DNA of 10,161 bases, taken from Deltaproteobacteria bacterium. Lineage in GTDB: Bacteria > Bdellovibrionota_C > UBA2361 > OMII01. The translations under genes and the position numbers were made by a program. The stretch is taken from NCBI GenBank assembly GCA_023262305.1, contig JALRCK010000052.1, positions 1-10,161 of the forward strand. The letters run 5' to 3'. How positions within the stretch are numbered: the first letter of the stretch is position 1; the number at the start of each line of letters is the position of its first letter. The notes under the pieces are model-generated. The model had not been told where the DNA came from. It did no database searches and saw only the letters and a list, made by a program, of their open reading frames with translations. Shown here one piece after another: positions 7,942 through 10,161 of this stretch.

Positions 7942-7947
7942 TCCTCC
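7942..7947 (-). promoter_or_regulatory. pgi ribosome-binding site deciding the start codon
   Basis: GGAGGA on the minus strand is followed directly by GTG (7939-7941) and then ATG (7936-7938). The ATG has a 3-nt gap from the full element (4 nt from its GGAGG core), the GTG none, so the ATG start is favoured. Confidence 0.6.
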
Positions 7948-7964
7948 ACTCGTCTAAGGCTGAT

Positions 7965-7990
7965 TCGTGGCTACTGCCGCGAAACCACGA
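7965..7990. repeat. Inverted repeat upstream of pgi
   Basis: TCGTGG (7965-7970) and CCACGA (7985-7990) form perfect 6-bp arms around a 14-nt spacer, starting about 27 nt upstream of the pgi ATG. It could be a protein-binding operator or a leader hairpin. Short arms mean chance is a real alternative. Confidence 0.3.
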
Positions 7991-8086
7991 CTAGGTTTCT
8001 ACCGCATCATCGACATCCGGAGAACTATTTAGCGCCAGATACTCAAGGAGCCTAGGGGATTCCCCGATCTTAACCGTAGGAGGAGA

Positions 8087-8149
8087 ATGCGCCTCTACCC
8101 AGCTCTGAGCGACCACATACACATATCCTGGGGTCTTGGTACTACTTAA
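8087..8149 (+). CDS. Possible 20-residue leader peptide
   Basis: An ATG follows the near-ideal Shine-Dalgarno AGGAGG (8078-8083) after 3 nt and opens 20 codons ending in TAA (MRLYPALSDH...). The peptide has no run of a single amino acid that would suggest classical attenuation. The ribosome site is the only evidence; the spacing is short, and the ORF may be fortuitous. It lies about 285 nt upstream of the methyltransferase start on the same strand. Confidence 0.22.
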   Translation: MRLYPALSDHIHISWGLGTT

Positions 8150-8306
8150 AGGCACTCAGGGGACGGAAGAGGGTTAGTAGGCACAGGGATTAAAGATATT
8201 TGTGGGTAGGCACTGGACCAGATGCGCGTAGAGCACTACAGTAAGCAGCCTCAGCATGGGGCAACTACGGTCGACGAGTTCTCCTCGGAAACCTTGGTAT
8301 GCAACC

Positions 8307-8343
8307 GCTGGTCAAAAACCAGCATAACCAGGCTGGTGGTTTT
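8307..8343. promoter_or_regulatory. Mutually exclusive hairpins, possible attenuator or terminator
   Basis: GCTGGT (8307-8312), ACCAGC (8318-8323) and GCTGGT (8332-8337) let the middle arm pair with either neighbour, giving two competing 6-bp stems; an alternative pairing AAAACCA/TGGTTTT (8315-8321, 8337-8343) also exists. Read on the minus strand, the stem 8337-8332/8323-8318 is followed by a short T run (complement of 8314-8317), the shape of an intrinsic terminator. The stems are short, so this is suggestive only. Confidence 0.32.
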
Positions 8344-8433
8344 GGTGGTATCAAAATTTCACTGCAAGAGCGGCGCCTTACGCCACTCACTTGTAGCGAC
8401 ACCGCTGAATGATAGAGGGCGATAAGAGACGGT

Positions 8434-9072
8434 ATGTTTAAGGAAAACCTCGTATTTCTTCGAGAGTTTTTGCTGGAGTTCAAGACTACCGGCGCCTGCT
8501 TTCCAACCTCCCGCTGGGCTGCCCAGGTGCTTATTAATCCGCTTCGAGCAACCGATCGTGGTCCCAAAAACATTCTTGAGCTTGGACCGGGAACCGGCTC
8601 AGTGACTCTGCCACTCCTTAAAGAGCTTCGACCTGGAGACCACCTCACAATCTGTGAAATCAACCCTCGATTTATGAAGAGCCTCAAAGACACCCTGGAG
8701 GCTGACGAAGATTACCAGCGGGTTCGAAACCAAGTTTCATTCTTTCTCGGTGCTGCCCAGGACCTCCCCTCCGACAGGGTCTACGACATCATCGTCTGCG
8801 CCCTTCCGTTTGTGAATTTTGACCTCGAAACGGTTCAGGCGATATTCAGCAAGCTCAGAGAGATCAGCTCGCCTGAAACGCTCATGACCTACTACGAGTA
8901 CATCGGCGTCAGAAAATTCAACGAAACGATCGGCGCACCGGAGCGTAGAGACCGGATCGCCCAAGTTCATGACTACCTCAAGGAGTCCGGGTACATCAGT
9001 TACTTGAAGCGTGAAAGGGTTTGGCTCAACCTCTTTCCGATAAACATATATACGGTACGGCCTGCCGCCTAA
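8434..9072 (+). CDS. Class I SAM-dependent methyltransferase, PmtA-like phospholipid N-methyltransferase candidate
   Basis: This is a Rossmann-fold methyltransferase of 212 residues with features of the PmtA family, which methylates phosphatidylethanolamine stepwise to phosphatidylcholine at the inner membrane. The N-terminal FLREFLLEFKTTGACFPTSR (residues 8-27) resembles the PmtA membrane-binding start and its TGAxxPSS block. SAM motif I is ILELGPGTG (47-55), the acidic residue after strand 2 is Glu75 in CEIN, and motif II is CALPFVNF (122-129). The ending RVWLNLFPINIYTVRP (195-210) matches the family's NLPPAxV-like C-terminus. The ATG fits the expected family start, although its ribosome site (AAGAGA) is weak. 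It converges on pssA, whose product is an upstream step of the same lipid pathway, which supports a lipid role. A related small-molecule methyltransferase cannot be excluded. Confidence 0.82.
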   Translation: MFKENLVFLREFLLEFKTTGACFPTSRWAAQVLINPLRATDRGPKNILELGPGTGSVTLPLLKELRPGDHLTICEINPRFMKSLKDTLEADEDYQRVRNQVSFFLGAAQDLPSDRVYDIIVCALPFVNFDLETVQAIFSKLREISSPETLMTYYEYIGVRKFNETIGAPERRDRIAQVHDYLKESGYISYLKRERVWLNLFPINIYTVRPAA

Positions 9073-9171
9073 CCGAGACTGCTCCAGTTCAAAAAAACCA
9101 CGGCACTTCGAACTACAAGCTTTAACGCTGTAGACAAAAAAGCCTTACAGAAAAAAGCTCCAGAGCGGTCT
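9073..9171. terminator. Convergent intergenic region with weak terminator-like element for pssA
   Basis: On the minus strand, downstream of pssA, GCTCTGGAGC (complement of 9157-9166) runs straight into six T (9151-9156); a second T6 run follows (complement of 9136-9141), bracketed by CTGTA/TACAG arms (9128-9132, 9146-9150). The first stem would have a tight loop, so it is weak. On the plus strand after the methyltransferase I see no good terminator. Confidence 0.3.
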
Positions 9172-9966
9172 TTAAGGATTTATCGATACAACCTTGTCCG
9201 CACTCTCGGGATTTCCCGTACCACGACCCGTCAACCAGCCCGGTAGTACGTGCTTAATCCTGTCGAACGGGCCACTCGCTGCATAGAGAAACGCGAGGCT
9301 CAGGAGCCCTATCGGCGGGGAATACCAGGTGAGCGCGATCAGCGCCCCAATCAGAAGTCGAGCTCGAAGCCTTACCCCCGAAATTCTGAACTGCTTTATG
9401 CTGAAGAACTCGATCGTCGAGACCATCAGGTACCCTATAGCAAGCATAACCACAGTTCCCACTGCAGCGATGACGAGGGAGTCTTGAGCATGCGGGGATG
9501 TGTTGATAACCGCCACAACAAAAACAGCAGCCCCGGGGGTAGGCAGCCCCGAGAAGCTCTTTAAATTTTCGGCTGAGATGTTAAAGCGCGCAAGCCGACT
9601 TGCGGCGCACAATGCATAAAAGAACGTAACAGCAACCCCGAATTCATCTGCGCGGGCGTGAAACGCCCAATGATACATCATCACTGCCGGAGCGATCCCA
9701 AAGGAAACCACATCTGAAAATGAGTCGAACTCGATTCCGAATCTTGATGTCGCATTCAAGCGACGAGCAACTCTACCATCGAGACCGTCCAGAAGGATTG
9801 CTATCAAGACAGCTATCACTGCCTTCTCAAGCCGACCGGTCGTTGCGTACATGATCGCGAGGTACCCGCAAAACATATTCCCGATCGTCACGGCGTTGGG
9901 CACGGCGTATCGGCGGCGGTGCAGCATCTCCCTGATCTCTTGGCGAGTAATCTTTCTATCAGTCAC
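9172..9966 (-). CDS. pssA: CDP-diacylglycerol--serine O-phosphatidyltransferase (phosphatidylserine synthase)
   Basis: This integral inner-membrane enzyme transfers a phosphatidyl group from CDP-diacylglycerol to L-serine, giving phosphatidylserine, the precursor of phosphatidylethanolamine. The CDP-alcohol phosphotransferase signature DG-x2-AR-x8-G-x3-D-x3-D is complete at D63-G64, A67-R68, G77, D81 and D85. The following SFGIAPAVMMY (88-98), SRLARFN (123-129) and FSGLPTPGAA (138-147) are typical of the PssA branch rather than PgsA. Several membrane helices are visible from about 25 to 230, and 264 residues is normal for this type. The start is GTG at 9966, supported by GGAGGA 5 nt upstream (9972-9977). 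A phosphatidylserine decarboxylase gene often neighbours pssA, but none is recognisable here. The C-terminus (from about 245) is a short polar tail. Confidence 0.93.
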   Translation of the reverse strand: MTDRKITRQEIREMLHRRRYAVPNAVTIGNMFCGYLAIMYATTGRLEKAVIAVLIAILLDGLDGRVARRLNATSRFGIEFDSFSDVVSFGIAPAVMMYHWAFHARADEFGVAVTFFYALCAASRLARFNISAENLKSFSGLPTPGAAVFVVAVINTSPHAQDSLVIAAVGTVVMLAIGYLMVSTIEFFSIKQFRISGVRLRARLLIGALIALTWYSPPIGLLSLAFLYAASGPFDRIKHVLPGWLTGRGTGNPESADKVVSINP

Positions 9967-9977
9967 GTTATTCCTCC

Positions 9978-10161
9978 TACTACCAGTGTGGCGATCAAAA
10001 CATGTCGTTTATGTCATTTGTCCGACGATAGCTTCACCGACAGGCGAAGAACATTTTTAGACGGGTTGCTAGAGGCACAACTCTGACCTTCGTGCCAACC
10101 GGGCATCAAAGTACCGGCTCGGCGCTGTACCCTTCACACTCTGGTTCGCCGCCCTTAACCG
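9978..10161. other. Right-edge region upstream of pssA, no assignable gene
   Basis: About 185 nt to the window edge. It carries the hairpin at 10032-10049 and probably the pssA promoter, which I could not pin down. Two minus-strand frames are open from the edge (to stops at 10069-10071 and 10106-10108), but neither short stretch resembles a family I know, including the C-terminus of phosphatidylserine decarboxylase. Confidence 0.45.
10032..10049 (-). repeat. Hairpin upstream of pssA
   Basis: Read on the minus strand, CTTCGCC and GGTGAAG form a 7-bp stem (one G-U pair) with a TGTC loop, about 65 nt upstream of the pssA start. On the plus strand the same bases give an A-C mismatch but are followed by a T5 run (10054-10058). 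It could be a leader structure or the end of a neighbouring transcript. Confidence 0.28.

Larger units (their letters stand above)
7948..8433. other. Divergent intergenic region between pgi and the methyltransferase gene
   Basis: About 490 nt with no convincing full-length gene. In order it holds an inverted repeat near pgi (7965-7990), an 11-nt near-palindrome GGGGATTCCCC (8055-8065), a Shine-Dalgarno sequence with a 20-codon mini-ORF (8087-8149), two GTAGGCAC copies (8177-8184 and 8206-8213), and a cluster of alternative hairpins (8307-8343). An open frame of 67 codons at 8222-8425 has no ribosome site and is probably not a gene. It must contain the promoters for both divergent genes, but I could not pick out good -35/-10 pairs. 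Confidence 0.6.

Noticed and set aside
8222..8425. 67-codon plus-strand ORF before the methyltransferase
   Set aside because: No ribosome site, no recognisable family, and it runs through the repeated hairpin arms, so it is likely a chance frame.
8265..8693. 142-codon minus-strand ORF across the methyltransferase start
   Set aside because: Mostly antisense to the well-supported methyltransferase; composition is rich in Arg and Ser, as expected of a shadow frame.
8718..8732. GGTTCGAAACC element resembling a tRNA T-arm
   Set aside because: It lies inside the methyltransferase coding region and there are no matching acceptor, D or anticodon arms around it.
1..10161. Mobile element, CRISPR array, phage or defence island
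   Set aside because: No transposase, integrase, long terminal repeats, regularly spaced repeats or known defence domains were seen; gene content is housekeeping and envelope-related.

Overview
The window looks like ordinary chromosomal DNA from a Gram-negative bacterium of moderate GC content. The Gram-negative reading rests on a lipoprotein efflux adaptor next to a MacB-type ABC transporter, and on phosphatidylserine and phospholipid-methyltransferase genes. I cannot place it taxonomically: the glucose-6-phosphate isomerase is of the [10 protein letters not shown] type, which is not the Escherichia-like form. I see no tRNA, rRNA, CRISPR array, insertion sequence or phage gene.

Layout from left to right. 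(1) Positions 1-3068, minus strand, hold a tight cluster transcribed leftward: thiol peroxidase (tpx), a lipoprotein MacA-like adaptor, a MacB/LolD-type ATPase, and a FtsX/MacB-type permease that runs off the left edge. Gaps are 30 nt, 9 nt and an 11-nt overlap, so they probably form one operon. A candidate promoter lies just upstream of tpx. (2) Positions 3069-3912 hold no recognisable family. On the plus strand there are two small candidate genes joined by an ATGA overlap, ending 6 nt from the convergent transporter gene. (3) Positions 3913-7938, minus strand, hold pgi followed after 12 nt by a very large DASS/SLC13-type transporter with an unusually long soluble insert, probably co-transcribed. 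(4) Positions 7939-8433 form a 495-nt divergent gap with several palindromes, a 20-codon mini-ORF behind a strong Shine-Dalgarno sequence, and a set of mutually exclusive hairpins. (5) Positions 8434-9072, plus strand, hold a PmtA-like SAM methyltransferase, which converges on phosphatidylserine synthase (pssA, minus strand, 9172-9966). (6) Positions 9967-10161 are upstream of pssA, with one hairpin and no clear gene.

Together the genes suggest envelope and housekeeping work. PssA makes phosphatidylserine, which a decarboxylase (not seen here) would turn into phosphatidylethanolamine, and the methyltransferase could then methylate that toward phosphatidylcholine. The tpx cluster joins peroxide detoxification to export of an unknown substrate, or to lipoprotein or envelope transport. 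I found no strong evidence for a wholly new system. The most unusual items are the enlarged transporter, the uncharacterised overlapping ORF pair, and the structured leader-like region between pgi and the methyltransferase.
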